Source of the DNA: Paenibacillus sp. JNUCC32
Lineage (GTDB): Bacteria; Bacillota; Bacilli; Paenibacillales; Paenibacillaceae
Direction: 5' to 3'
DNA: 64,000 nt
Assembly (NCBI RefSeq): GCF_014863545.1
Contig: NZ_CP062260.1
Span: 2,790,001 to 2,854,000, forward strand
Below the pieces are notes generated by a model that was not told the origin of the DNA, did no database searches, and was given only the letters and a program-made list of their open reading frames with translations. Position numbers and translations under genes: made by a program. Each line of letters opens with the position of its first letter. Position 1 is the first letter of the stretch. Below, piece after piece: positions 35,754 to 44,752 of this stretch.

Positions 35754-35985
35754 TAAGGGCGGTCGGCTAATCTCCCAGAAGGGAGGTGATGCCCATGGAG
35801 GTCAAAGATGCACTTTCCTTAATGTTCATGTTCGGCATGTTCATTCTGGCATTGCTTACCTACATGAAAAAGAAATAGACCGCCCTCGCTAAGGTAACGG
35901 TCTATTTCTCGACCTAACTCCTGTGGCCGACTGCTCTTTATGCAGTTATTGTGCTTTGGAGTCGTGTTCCAGCACGGCTCCTTAC
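35754..35985 (+). ncRNA. Type I toxin mRNA region with probable antisense RNA
   Basis: Around the 27-codon toxin ORF there is the leader GGCGGTCGGC...AGAAGGGAGGTGATGCCC, a hairpin GAAATAGACCG / CGGTCTATTTC just behind the stop, and an imperfect stem GAGTCGTG / CACGGCTC near 35960-35985. On the minus strand a TATACT-type -10 box near 36000 could start an antisense RNA across this region. Layout matches TxpA/RatA-like and holin-like type I systems; the RNA boundaries are inferred. Confidence 0.55.
35794..35877 (+). CDS. Holin-like type I toxin peptide, in cassette 23
   Basis: The 27-residue peptide starts MEVKDALSLMFMFGMFILAL and ends in a LTYMKKK tail: one membrane helix with a basic end, as in the putative holin-like toxin family of Bacillota. 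GGGAGGTGATG stands before the ATG, as usual for these genes. It is on the plus strand, opposite to almost all cassette genes, and lies between attC23 and the lipoprotein gene of the same cassette. Toxin-antitoxin pairs are known to stabilise large integron arrays. Confidence 0.8.
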
Positions 35986-36096
35986 TTATTCTTACCTCAG
36001 TATAACTCATTTTATAACGCTTTTATATGTTTTGTTGATTATTTTTTATTTATATAAGGTCTGTAGTGCTAAAAACCTTTGATCAAGATTCCAACT

Positions 36097-36750
36097 CTAT
36101 TTTTTGCTTTGGTATAAAAACTCAACTTCACCATCTAGCAAATATCGATATTCAAATAATTGCATTGTTCTTTCCCTAATTCTCTCCTTTATAACCCTGC
36201 CTAGGCTTACCGACCCTTGTGATCCAAGGTAACCATTATTAATAAATGACTTCTCTACAAATTTTGTTTCCCTTAAGTGATACTGTAACCATTCTTTCTG
36301 CGATTCAATTAGTGCTTCTCTTGGTTCTCTATCCAACTTAGAAAGAAGCTTTTTATATATATGATTTAACTCATTATCCCAAATCTCTGTATATTTGCTT
36401 TCCAACGCCCCCCATTCTAATGTTGTAATAATCTCTTTGGAATTTTGAAATTCATTAAATTCCACCTCATAATCATGATCTATAGGATTTCGAAGCATTT
36501 CATCATAAAATTCTCCTTTCAAATCAAGGTTCCCAATGCTCATGGTTAACACTTCATAGTTAGAAGGATCTGAACGACCTTCAGTTATTTCTTTCGATTC
36601 TGTTCCAATACCTGTACTCACTACATCAGATGGCAGTTCAGAATTCATTATTGATTTAGTTTCGCTGTTCAAGGTAGTCGATTGACTATTATTTTGACAA
36701 GATGAAAACACTATCGTAATAAAAAATAATATGAGTATCTTACCTTTCAT
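36097..36750 (-). CDS. Cassette 23: LprI/DUF1311-type lipoprotein
   Basis: This 217-residue lipoprotein has a lipobox in VFSSC at residues 15-19, a Ser/Thr-rich linker and a C-terminal helical domain like that of lysozyme-inhibitor LprI/DUF1311 proteins (LEWGALESKYTEIWDNELNH, then REALIESQKEWLQYH). It would be anchored on the outer face of the membrane. The role in Gram-positive cells is unknown. The same cassette carries the toxin ORF on the other strand. Confidence 0.8.
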   Translation of the reverse strand: MKGKILILFFITIVFSSCQNNSQSTTLNSETKSIMNSELPSDVVSTGIGTESKEITEGRSDPSNYEVLTMSIGNLDLKGEFYDEMLRNPIDHDYEVEFNEFQNSKEIITTLEWGALESKYTEIWDNELNHIYKKLLSKLDREPREALIESQKEWLQYHLRETKFVEKSFINNGYLGSQGSVSLGRVIKERIRERTMQLFEYRYLLDGEVEFLYQSKK

Positions 36751-36794
36751 AAATGATCTCCTTAAATATTTCTTTAATATTTACCGGAAATGGC

Positions 36795-36939
36795 GCATAA
36801 CGTTCTTGTATTGACGAAACGGCCCAGACTTAGATAACTCTTATCTTAGGTTGGCGCGTTTGTTGTCTGAACTTCTTCCATAATTATTCATCTGACAACC
36901 CAGGGGCGATAGCCCCACAGCGTGAATATGGTGTTATCT
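36795..36939 (-). repeat. attC22
   Basis: Left core GCATAAC, GTATTGACGAAACG box, inner CCCAGACTTAGATAAC stem, right arm AGCGTGAATATGGT and core GTTATCT, equal to the left core of attC21. Confidence 0.85.
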
Positions 36940-36952
36940 GATGGGATGCCTT

Positions 36953-37564
36953 TTATGAACTACTAACATCTCTTTTACTTAATTTCTTAAATGCCGAGTA
37001 ATCCTGATCGGACTTAATAAAATTTAATATCTTTTCGGCACATTCTGTTGGATTCAACTCTTCAGTATTTACTTCAAGGTCATATTCATTAAAGCAATAT
37101 ACTTTGTCGAACTGGGAATTTGCTAGTCCAATCATTCGATCTCCTCTGATTTGCTCTCTTCTTGTGAGTTCTTCTTTCGAGCATATTACACCTACGAATA
37201 ATGTAGGATAATCAAAAAGTACATCAAGATAATCATTAAACCACTTGTCATTTTCGATTACGGTATCGACGATTACATTCAGACCATATTCTAAAAACAG
37301 TTTAATTGTGGCGTAGTACATGGAGATTATAGGATCAAACATTATTTGTCCGATAACTACATCATCCAATTCTTTTACTGGTTTTAAATCTGGAAATTTG
37401 TTATTAATAAGATCATTGAAATTATGAAAAAAATCATCTATGGATAAATGATGAAAAAGAATCTCTTTCTGATTGATCAGTTCCATAGAAATACTAGTCT
37501 TTCCTGCACTTGAAGTTCCGTTCAAGAACACAATCTGTCCTTGCTTCAAACGAATCACCCTCAC
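36953..37564 (-). CDS. Cassette 22: chloramphenicol-phosphotransferase-like P-loop kinase
   Basis: The 203-residue P-loop protein has Walker A LNGTSSAGKTSISMEL at residues 14-29, the same form as chloramphenicol 3-O-phosphotransferase, and LSIDDFFHNF after it. A central Asp (VIVDTVIENDKWF) fits the family's catalytic base position. Start is GTG 37564, with alternatives close by. The CPT family includes enzymes for other substrates, so resistance is not implied. Confidence 0.82.
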   Translation of the reverse strand: MRVIRLKQGQIVFLNGTSSAGKTSISMELINQKEILFHHLSIDDFFHNFNDLINNKFPDLKPVKELDDVVIGQIMFDPIISMYYATIKLFLEYGLNVIVDTVIENDKWFNDYLDVLFDYPTLFVGVICSKEELTRREQIRGDRMIGLANSQFDKVYCFNEYDLEVNTEELNPTECAEKILNFIKSDQDYSAFKKLSKRDVSSS

Positions 37565-37581
37565 TTATAAGCGTATCTTTC

Positions 37582-37748
37582 AGATAACGTTCAGGCATTC
37601 ACGAACCCATACTGCAGTAAGCGACCAACGGGAGCGGCCGCGATGCGGTTAGGCAGTGCAGGGTTGTCCACCTGTTCATCTTCCCTGAAAATCCTCGGGC
37701 AGACCAAGGGGCGCGACAGCGACCCGCAGCGTAAATGTTTTGTTATCG
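37582..37748 (-). repeat. attC21
   Basis: Left core AGATAAC, GGCATTCACGAACCC box, inner GACCAACGGGAGCG stem, right arm AGCGTAAATGTTTT and core GTTATCG. Confidence 0.85.
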
Positions 37749-37812
37749 GATGTCAATGCCTTCCTTGAACCTCTAAAAATCTTGGAGTCAGTTTCGCTTT
37801 TGTTTTTATATT

Positions 37813-38625
37813 TTATAGTTTTCTTGCCTTTATCACAAAAGTTACTGGAAGCATTTTTGCTCTCTTTGCCATATCGCTGTTTTCATCCCGCGATTGCATA
37901 AATTCATGATCAGATTCCTCAATCATTAGCTCAATTACAAACCCTGCTTTCGCAAGCGCGTTTACATAGGTAGACAGCATCCGGTCCGCTAACAATAGCT
38001 CACCTTCATCAACTGCTACCGGATACCAACCTTCATTAAAGTAACTCTTATTAATTACAAACCTATCATTTTCTGTAGTAATCCATCTGTGTATAGGGTG
38101 AGACCAACTGAAAATAAATAGCCCGTCTTTTTTAAGGTAAGAAGATATTCGTCGAAAGGTACCCTCAAGATCGGTGGTCCAACCTATGGCATAAATTGAA
38201 TAAACATAATCAAAATAATCCGTTGGGATGCCGCATTCTTCTTCCATAGGAGAACATATCAATTTTGCTGCTATACCACATGACTTCAAATGTTGCGCTG
38301 CCTTTTCAATTTGTCTTTCTGAAATATCCACAGCCCATAGTTCAGATGCATTTCGTTCCCCTTGATATTGCAAAGATTGACCATTTCCGCAGCCGATCTC
38401 CAGCAGTTTTTTTCCTGAGATATCACCAAAAAGCTGGCACTTTTCTTCTGAGATAAATGCTCCATAATAAGGGAGCACGATTGCTTTTAAGAAGTCATTG
38501 CCTTTGGTATCCCAATATAGGCTGTTTGTTTTATGAACAACATCCGTTTTTAAATCTTCCGAGCTGCCGACACCATTTTCCACATCCACAATTATGTTTC
38601 TTCTATTTAATGAATTCTTGTCCAT
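37813..38625 (-). CDS. Cassette 21: class I SAM-dependent methyltransferase
   Basis: The 270-residue protein has motif I KLLEIGCGNGQSLQY near residue 71, an acidic motif II LWAVDISERQ and a motif like YDYVYSIYAIGWTTDLEGTF. It is a small-molecule type methyltransferase (UbiE/COQ5-like). GAAGG precedes the ATG. Acceptor unknown. Confidence 0.9.
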   Translation of the reverse strand: MDKNSLNRRNIIVDVENGVGSSEDLKTDVVHKTNSLYWDTKGNDFLKAIVLPYYGAFISEEKCQLFGDISGKKLLEIGCGNGQSLQYQGERNASELWAVDISERQIEKAAQHLKSCGIAAKLICSPMEEECGIPTDYFDYVYSIYAIGWTTDLEGTFRRISSYLKKDGLFIFSWSHPIHRWITTENDRFVINKSYFNEGWYPVAVDEGELLLADRMLSTYVNALAKAGFVIELMIEESDHEFMQSRDENSDMAKRAKMLPVTFVIKARKL

Positions 38626-38684
38626 GAAAACACCTTCTCTTAGTAGGTATTTATATTTGAGTATTTCAGATTTGCATTGATTTC

Positions 38685-38846
38685 AGATAACGTTCTTGTA
38701 TTCACGACGTCCTGGCCCCTTAGAGTCGCTGCTTATAGTTGTGAGGCTTGCCGAACACCTAATGCAGGACGTCCCGACGGGCTTAGGGGGCCGGATGTGG
38801 TCACTCGCTTCTGAGAGTGACCCCGAGCGTCAATATGGTGTTAGCC
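38685..38846 (-). repeat. attC20
   Basis: Left core AGATAAC, GTATTCACGACG box, inner GTCCTGGCCCCTTAGAG / TAGGGGGCC stem, right arm GAGCGTCAATATGGT and core GTTAGCC, equal to the left core of attC19. The core supplies the stop codon of the next gene. Confidence 0.88.
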
Positions 38847-39608
38847 GAGAGAAGTTCTGGAAGCAGCCATTGTATTTAAGGCGTTCTCAAAATAGCTATA
38901 TACTTCATCTGCATTTCCCAGAAACTCTTCAACAAATACATCACTATCCAAGTAACAAGCATACAGATACTCAACTAAAGCGGAGTCAATCTCGCAATAG
39001 TTTATTATGGCATTCTTCATCTCAATAATGTCATCTTGCCATACACCTGTATCTGTTAAAACCAAAGAGTATAATGCACGAATTAATCTCTTCGAATACC
39101 CTTTAATATATCTAGTTTTCATCGTGTGATCACTAGCAGTAGAAAGTGAACGACGTACACGATCTACTTCTTCCTTGGTCTCTGTATTTAAGCCTAGAAT
39201 GAACTCTGGAGAAATAATGATCGGTGGTACTTTTTCACCAATGTCATGACCATACATGCAAACACAAATGATCTTAACCCAAAAACCCCACTCATTCGGT
39301 TTACTTAATACATCGTCAATCGAGCAAATTATCGTATCAATCTTAGTTACTATTGGATATTCTTCCAAAAGCCTGTCTTTAATATTTGACAATCTTTCGT
39401 AATCAATATCTTTGGGATTTACACATACAATAGTAAAGTCTGCATCTGACTTAAAAGGTTTAGCAGTTCCTTTTGGAATCGAGCCACACATATAAATGCT
39501 ATGAATCTTTCCTTTAAATTCGGTAAGTATATGATTTATATACTTATCAACAAAATCCTTATATTCACTTTGTATTGCAATTCTATTTATAACTTTTTCT
39601 AATATCAT
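38841..39608 (-). CDS. Cassette 20: nucleotidyltransferase-domain protein (ANT/AadA-like fold)
   Basis: The 255-residue protein has a polymerase-beta-type nucleotidyltransferase motif: GSIPKGTAKPFKSDADFTIV near residues 42-62 (G-S...D-x-D), with a third acidic residue around KIDTIICSID. This fold includes aminoglycoside adenylyltransferases such as AadA, common in mobile integrons, but also other enzymes. Its TAA stop comes from the core of attC20. AGGAGG precedes the ATG. Confidence 0.85.
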   Translation of the reverse strand: MILEKVINRIAIQSEYKDFVDKYINHILTEFKGKIHSIYMCGSIPKGTAKPFKSDADFTIVCVNPKDIDYERLSNIKDRLLEEYPIVTKIDTIICSIDDVLSKPNEWGFWVKIICVCMYGHDIGEKVPPIIISPEFILGLNTETKEEVDRVRRSLSTASDHTMKTRYIKGYSKRLIRALYSLVLTDTGVWQDDIIEMKNAIINYCEIDSALVEYLYACYLDSDVFVEEFLGNADEVYSYFENALNTMAASRTSLG

Positions 39609-39639
39609 ATAGACTCCTCCTAAACTAAGAACTTCTTTC

Positions 39640-39831
39640 GGCTAACGTTATTGTATTCACGAACACTCACTGCCTTAAACAACCGTAGGGAGTGGCGCGA
39701 CCCGGTTAGGCTGTGCAGGGTTGTCCGGCTGAGTTAGCTTCTCTGCAAATGAAATGACTCTTTGATTCCACTTCTTCTACCTCGGCCGGACCAAGGAGCG
39801 ATAGCGACGCAGCGTGAATACCATGTTAGCT
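39640..39831 (-). repeat. attC19
   Basis: Left core GGCTAAC, GTATTCACGAAC box, inner CACTGCCTTAAAC / GGTTAGGCTGTGC stem, right arm AGCGTGAATACCAT and core GTTAGCT. Confidence 0.88.
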
Positions 39832-39852
39832 GATGGATCGGCCCTCTTCGAA

Positions 39853-40401
39853 TTATCTAAATTCACTTATCTCTTTTATTTGTTGAATAATTTCCAAAGT
39901 ATCATTGGGGTCCTTGATGTCAAATAGATAATTAGCCTCATCTTTAGTAGGTTGAACTTCTATCGTATTTTCTTGTCTCTCCAATACTTCCAAAAAGTTC
40001 AAGGCACTTCTAAATATAGCTTTACTTCTTTGGGTTTGTGTAACACGTTCTTTCAATAAATCAATTGGTAAATTAAAGTGGACTATAATACTTTCAAATC
40101 CATTGTCATGAAAGTTCTGGAGTACATTTGTTCTTCCTCATTTATTTAAATTGGAATTGCTTAAGATAATGTGGAAATTGCTTTGCTCCATAGCATAGTT
40201 AACAATAGCATTTGTTATAGAGAATTTTAAAGTATTGGGACCTTCTATAGGGCGAAGTTTCTTATAATGGCTATTAATAAATTCAGCATGATTATCCTGA
40301 TCAATGACTATGGCTTGTTGTAGTACAGATTCTAATTCTTTAGCAAAAGTGGTTTTTCCACTATGAGTTTTTCCAACCGTCATGATTACCAGGCGGCTCA
40401 T
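39853..40401 (-). pseudogene. Cassette 19: P-loop kinase split by an in-frame TGA
   Basis: Starting at ATG 40401 (GGGAGA upstream), the frame reads SRLVIMTVGKTHSGKTTFAK (Walker A) to SNSNLNK, then TGA at 40140-40138, and goes on in the same frame with GRTNVLQNFHDNGFESIIVH to the stop at 39853. Family members normally carry an Arg at this point (CGA to TGA would do it). So this is a 182-codon adenylate-kinase-like protein broken by one nonsense change, or one needing read-through. Confidence 0.75.
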
Positions 40402-40450
40402 AAAATGCTCTCCCATCAATGTTTTCTATTATGATTTTTGCCAATCTTTC

Positions 40451-40614
40451 AGATAACGTCGTTGTATTCGCGAACCCGAGTGGCTTAAGCGGCAATCGGG
40501 AGCGGGTGGTTCCGCCACTTTGCTTTGCAGGGTTGTCTGCCTGACCAACTCCTCCGAAAAGCCTCGAGCTGACCAAGGACCTACCAGGTCCGCAGCGTGG
40601 ATACGGTGTTAGCT
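40451..40614 (-). repeat. attC18
   Basis: Left core AGATAAC, GTATTCGCGAACCCG box, inner GGCTTAAGCGG stem, right arm AGCGTGGATACGGT and core GTTAGCT, equal to the left core of attC17. Confidence 0.88.
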
Positions 40615-40645
40615 GATGAAATTGCCTTCCTCGAATTACTTACTA

Positions 40646-40981
40646 CTAATCTTTATTATTTCTGAGCAATTCGTCACCAGTTCTAAACCAAGGTTGCAAA
40701 GCAAATCTTGCTTCACCAGTTCCGTAATCAAAAAATCTTGAAACTATCTTAATCTCATTATCATCATTAATAATTGACCAAGGACTATTCTTAAATAATT
40801 CAATATCTTCTAATCTGTAACCATTTAAATCTAAGTACCAATTTTTATTCTCATTATCTATTATTTCATCTATTTGTCTTATTTTATTCTTTATATATTC
40901 ATTCTAAATTAAACTTCCTTCAAGGTAGTGTTCTGTTAAACTACCAACAAACTCAAATCTGTGTTTTCAATAATAATCTAA
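40646..40981 (-). pseudogene. Cassette 18: decayed small gene
   Basis: The minus strand encodes about 76 residues (NEYIKNKIRQIDEIIDNENK ... GEARFALQPWFRTGDELLRN) up to TAG at 40648-40646, with no ATG, GTG or TTG start; an in-frame TAG precedes it, and readable sequence (FEFVGSLTEHYLEGSLI) continues upstream of that stop. I read it as a gene with one nonsense codon and a lost start. No family recognised. The flanking cores match 7/7, so the cassette itself is intact. Confidence 0.55.
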
Positions 40982-41057
40982 AACAAATGTTTGCACGTTG
41001 GCTCTTCCTTTATCTTTTGATTTTTCATTTTACAAGAATTTTCTATGCAATGGTTTC

Positions 41058-41218
41058 AGCTAACGTTCTTGTATCTACAAACCCGAGAGGCTTAAAGGGG
41101 CGCCAGCGACTGGGCCCGACGAACTTAGCCTCGCCAGGGTTGTTCGCTGATTCCGCTTCTCTGTAAATGCTTCTTTTGAACCAAAGGCGCAGCCTGAAGT
41201 GTAGATACATTGTTATAG
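41058..41218 (-). repeat. attC17
   Basis: Left core AGCTAAC, GTATCTACAAACCC box, inner GAGAGGCTTAAAGG / TTAGCCTCG stem, right arm GTGTAGATACAT and core GTTATAG, equal to the left core of attC16. Confidence 0.88.
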
Positions 41219-41272
41219 GATGTTAGCACTTTCTTCGAAAGACTTACACTATTCAATCCCCCGTTAATTTGG

Positions 41273-41602
41273 TTATTTGTTTGATTTTCCTTGTGTTGAA
41301 AAATAGATTATAAGATTGATTATCCAAATACCTGTAATTGCTAAAAAAATATAAAACGATACAGGGTCTCCACTTAATCCAATCTCGTCAACGATGATTC
41401 CACTATTATATAAAAGTTGACCAGAAACAAAAATCGAGATAACTGACAAACTAAGGACAGTAAAACCGTTTATCATTTTATTTTTTAATTTAGGGATTAT
41501 CAGTATAAAAAATAAAAGTAGTGATACAACCAAAATAGAGATAAAAATAGGTCTTAGCAAAGTGAATGTTCCTAAAGTTTCAAACGATTTGTGTGTGTAC
41601 AT
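41273..41602 (-). CDS. Cassette 17: small membrane protein, unknown
   Basis: This 109-residue protein has three hydrophobic segments (about residues 14-40, 46-66 and 80-100), ending in a basic tail (STQGKSNK). GGAGGAGGAG precedes the ATG. No recognised family; several AT-rich cassettes here encode such small membrane proteins. Confidence 0.7.
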   Translation of the reverse strand: MYTHKSFETLGTFTLLRPIFISILVVSLLLFFILIIPKLKNKMINGFTVLSLSVISIFVSGQLLYNSGIIVDEIGLSGDPVSFYIFLAITGIWIINLIIYFSTQGKSNK

Positions 41603-41725
41603 TTCTACTCCTCCTCCAATATATATTCTTATACTTCAATTTGCTCTTTATAAGCTAAACTACACAGTTAGTTTAAATCAACTAATAATGAATTGCTTTT
41701 GATTTTTCGTTATTGCGCTGATTTC

Positions 41726-41887
41726 CTATAACGTTTCTGTATCTACGAACCCGAGAAGCTAAGTCCGTCGGACCCGATCGGGTCCAACGGACTTAGCCTC
41801 GAAGGTGTTGTCTGCTGAGTTTCATCTGCGAAATACCTCTTGCAGACCAAGGACCGAAAGGCACGAAGCGTAGATATGATGTTATCT
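41726..41887 (-). repeat. attC16
   Basis: Left core CTATAAC, GTATCTACGAACCC box, inner AAGTCCGTCGGACC / GGTCCAACGGACTT stem, right arm AGCGTAGATATGAT and core GTTATCT. Confidence 0.88.
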
Positions 41888-41911
41888 GATGTTCTTGCCT
41901 TCTTCGAATTA

Positions 41912-42523
41912 CTAAACTAAGTCCTTCAATTCATAATAAGCGTCTCTAAGCCATGGATGAATAACTCTAAGGTTATCTCGCTGTTTCCATAAAAAATCAA
42001 TATATTCGAATGCTGCATCGTTCAAAGAATGATCTAGTTTCTGCGTAATCTGAAATAAATATGGAGGTTCGCCAATTTGGTCCCATTCAATCTTATCTGC
42101 AACAAACAAAACCTTGTCTAAAATAGTTGAATTTTTCTTTAGTGTCGTATGACACCCAACTGCATCAAGAATTTCCTGATCCATAATATTAAATATATCT
42201 CTAGCCATTTCTTTAGATATCTTCTGATGAATTATCATTGGAAAAGCCTCTTCTTCAGACAGTACTTCAATACCTAGATCATAGGAAACTTGAATCCTTA
42301 CATCGTTAGAATAAACCGCACTTATATCATGTAAATATCCAGCAATTTCAGCTGAATCTGCATTAGCATTAAATCTTTCCGCTATCTTTCTTGCCTCTTT
42401 CCCCACCCTGACACAATGCTCCGCAGTTTTAGGGCAACCATTGTTCACTAAAAAATTATATATGTCATCCTTGAGATTTCCGGATAAAGAATTTATAACA
42501 AGATTATTATATACTGACTTCAT
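41912..42523 (-). CDS. Cassette 16: HD-domain phosphohydrolase (YqeK-like)
   Basis: The 203-residue HD protein has the metal-binding His in HCVRVGKEARKIAERF, His-Asp in GYLHDISAV, and later DAVGCHTT and VLFVADKIEW. These fit YqeK, which cleaves diadenosine tetraphosphate symmetrically. TTAGGAGGG precedes the ATG. With the phosphoesterase and NUDIX cassettes it forms a recurrent theme of nucleotide-polyphosphate hydrolysis. Confidence 0.88.
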   Translation of the reverse strand: MKSVYNNLVINSLSGNLKDDIYNFLVNNGCPKTAEHCVRVGKEARKIAERFNANADSAEIAGYLHDISAVYSNDVRIQVSYDLGIEVLSEEEAFPMIIHQKISKEMARDIFNIMDQEILDAVGCHTTLKKNSTILDKVLFVADKIEWDQIGEPPYLFQITQKLDHSLNDAAFEYIDFLWKQRDNLRVIHPWLRDAYYELKDLV

Positions 42524-42562
42524 AAGCCCTCCTAAAACGTATTAACCGCACGCAAGAATTTC

Positions 42563-42724
42563 CGATAACGTTTCCGTATTCACGAACCCTCACTGGCTTA
42601 AGGGGCGAAAGCCCCGGGTCCAACGGACTTAGCCAGTGCAGGGTTGTCTGCTGACTCCTCTTCCCCGAAAAGCCTCTAGCAGACCAAGGGCTGTTAGGCG
42701 CGCAGCGTGAATACTTTGTTATCC
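42563..42724 (-). repeat. attC15
   Basis: Left core CGATAAC, GTATTCACGAACCC box, inner CACTGGCTTAAGGGGCG / TTAGCCAGTG stem, right arm AGCGTGAATACTTT and core GTTATCC, equal to the left core of attC14. The core supplies the stop of cassette 15. Confidence 0.88.
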
Positions 42725-43279
42725 GATGCTACCGGCCCTCTTCGATGCGCTTGTTAAATTTTTATAATCTTCAATTAATTTATTGTATTCATATCTTTCT
42801 TCTATGGGATAATCATTTCCAACTATATTTATGTACCTATTTAATTCTCTTAATTCAATAAAAAATAGTTTTTGATTCCGTATTCTATCAGAAGTGAAAT
42901 AAAACCCTTCTACAATTTCCTCATCATTCAGTGAAACTAGAAAAATGTAACTATGTATTATCTGATTATATAAGTAGCTTGCCTTCATACTTTCATTTGA
43001 TGGTGTATCTAAATCATATAGCTCTTGAATTCTATGCCAATTAAATCTTGTAACATCTTTTCTGTTTTTAAACGATTTAACCTTTAATTGTATTTGTTCA
43101 GTGTCATGGGATAATTTCTTGGCTTCAACTAGCTTTCTAACTGAATACATTACGATCATTATGTCTTTCTCAAACTCCACTAACATATCATCATCGTATG
43201 CTGTTGATAAATACACTTTATTAATCTTGTCAGAAAGTTTTAAAAGATCTTCTTTCCAATAACTTGATTCCCATATCAT
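42719..43279 (-). CDS. Cassette 15: unknown helical protein
   Basis: This 186-residue protein is highly charged and mostly helical (LSDKINKVYLSTAYDDDMLV, DKDIMIVMYSVRKLVEAKKL and so on). No membrane segment or motif I recognise. Its TAA stop lies inside the right core of attC15. GGGAG precedes the ATG. Bounded by matching cores (GGATAAC), so a complete cassette. Confidence 0.7.
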   Translation of the reverse strand: MIWESSYWKEDLLKLSDKINKVYLSTAYDDDMLVEFEKDIMIVMYSVRKLVEAKKLSHDTEQIQLKVKSFKNRKDVTRFNWHRIQELYDLDTPSNESMKASYLYNQIIHSYIFLVSLNDEEIVEGFYFTSDRIRNQKLFFIELRELNRYINIVGNDYPIEERYEYNKLIEDYKNLTSASKRAGSIG

Positions 43280-43341
43280 TTGGAGGACTCCCTTTTAATA
43301 GATTTGATATTTTTTTAAAAATTAACTCTTACGGTGGTTTC

Positions 43342-43465
43342 GGATAACGTTCCTGTATTCACGACGTCCGACGAAGTCGGATGTGTCTGCTGAAAATACT
43401 CCTACGAAATCCATGCAGCAGACCAAGGCTCCATTAGGAGCCGCAGCCTGAATATTTTGTTTTGT
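43342..43465 (-). repeat. attC14
   Basis: Left core GGATAAC, GTATTCACGACG box, short inner TCCGACGAAGTCGGA stem, right arm AGCCTGAATATTTT and altered core GTTTTGT. Confidence 0.82.
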
Positions 43466-43486
43466 GATGTCAGCATCTTCTTCGAA

Positions 43487-43984
43487 CTACTTGACTCGGT
43501 TCTTTGATTTCTTTGCCATATTTTTAAACTCTTCATATTTCTCTCTTGATGCTTTAATTTTACTCTCTACTACATACGGGGCATCAGTTGCTAAGTGAGG
43601 TAATTTCTCATTTATGTAACTATATAACAATCTTTTCTCATTATCGGTTGGATTTATCGGGGCAACAGGTATAGGTAGTGGTTTATCTTCTGCTTCTACT
43701 TCTTCGAGTAAACTAGGCATTCCAAAAGCAAAGAAATTATGAAAAGCTCTTTTCCTATCTGCTTCTGTTTCTTCATAATTACCATTAGAATCTAATCGGA
43801 ATCGATCAAATTCGACCGTAAGCAATTGGTGTGGCTTCCTATCTTTATTTTTGTAATACAAAATGACCTCAAGTACATCCTGATTTGCTAATTGAGGTAC
43901 AGACTTATATTTGTGATTCTTGGGCTGGGAGATCTTTATAATTTTATCTCCATTAGAAATGAATAAATATCTGCATCCAGTCAT
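43487..43984 (-). CDS. Cassette 14: unknown protein
   Basis: The 165-residue protein starts MTGCRYLFISNGDKIIKISQ and has an N-terminal beta-rich half and a charged C-terminal half ending in a Lys-rich tail (EYEEFKNMAKKSKNRVK-like). No family recognised; no membrane helix. Confidence 0.65.
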   Translation of the reverse strand: MTGCRYLFISNGDKIIKISQPKNHKYKSVPQLANQDVLEVILYYKNKDRKPHQLLTVEFDRFRLDSNGNYEETEADRKRAFHNFFAFGMPSLLEEVEAEDKPLPIPVAPINPTDNEKRLLYSYINEKLPHLATDAPYVVESKIKASREKYEEFKNMAKKSKNRVK

Positions 43985-44022
43985 TCATACCACTCTTTCA
44001 ATCTTTTATTTATGCTGATTTC

Positions 44023-44118
44023 ACATAACGTTCCTGTATTCACGACCCGACGTATGTCGGGTGTCCGGCAAATGCCGGACCCAGGGCGTATGCCCGATGC
44101 GTGAATATCATGTTATAG
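44023..44118 (-). repeat. attC13 (short form)
   Basis: Only 96 nt: left core ACATAAC, GTATTCACGACCC box, inner GACGTATGTCGGG and CCGGCAAATGCCGG stems, right arm GCGTGAATATCAT and core GTTATAG, equal to the left core of attC12. Confidence 0.88.
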
Positions 44119-44195
44119 GATGTCAGCATCTTCATCGAATTCGCTCACTTTTATTTATCTTTTCAACTATTAAAATGCTTTTGATACATAATCAC

Positions 44196-44510
44196 TTATC
44201 TAGTTTGATTCCTTTTTTCAATTCTCTTCATGTCATTTCGATAAGCTTCTACATAGGCCTTATACTCTTCGAGATCGGAACACTCAAACCATCCACTTTT
44301 GTTGTTGATTTCATATAGCAATTTATATCCGTAGTGCTGGATCAAGAAATCCCAACCTACATCATATATAATAGCTTCGAGAATCTGACAAAAATCAAAT
44401 AATTGTTCGACTTGCTTTGTAGTCATTAAATCGTTCTGTAAATAGCTTGTTCCGTCTGGCTCTGGATATATACGATAAGCATAACAATCGTCGTTACTTA
44501 TTTGCTCCAT
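44196..44510 (-). CDS. Cassette 13: small unknown protein
   Basis: The 104-residue acidic protein begins MEQISNDDCYAYRIYPEPDG and has a helical middle (QLFDFCQILEAIIYDVGWDF). No recognised motif or membrane segment. Bounded by matching CTATAAC cores, so an intact cassette. Confidence 0.65.
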   Translation of the reverse strand: MEQISNDDCYAYRIYPEPDGTSYLQNDLMTTKQVEQLFDFCQILEAIIYDVGWDFLIQHYGYKLLYEINNKSGWFECSDLEEYKAYVEAYRNDMKRIEKRNQTR

Positions 44511-44561
44511 AATTTGTTTTATACCTTCTTCAAGTTTTTATTAAGGGGTCCTGCTGATTTC

Positions 44562-44720
44562 CTATAACGTTTAGGTATCTACGAACCCGAGAGGCTGAAG
44601 GCGCGAACGCGCCGGGTCCCCCGGGCTTAGCCTCGCAGGGTTGTCTGCCTGATTTGCTTCCTCGAGAAGCCTCTGACAGACCAAGGAGCGTAGTGACGCG
44701 GCGTAGATATGATGTTAGGT
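44562..44720 (-). repeat. attC12
   Basis: Left core CTATAAC, GTATCTACGAACCC box, inner GAGAGGCTGAAGGC / TTAGCCTCG stem, right arm GCGTAGATATGAT and core GTTAGGT, equal to the left core of attC11. Confidence 0.88.
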
Positions 44721-44752
44721 GATGTTACGGACTTCTTTGAACTTCTTACAAA

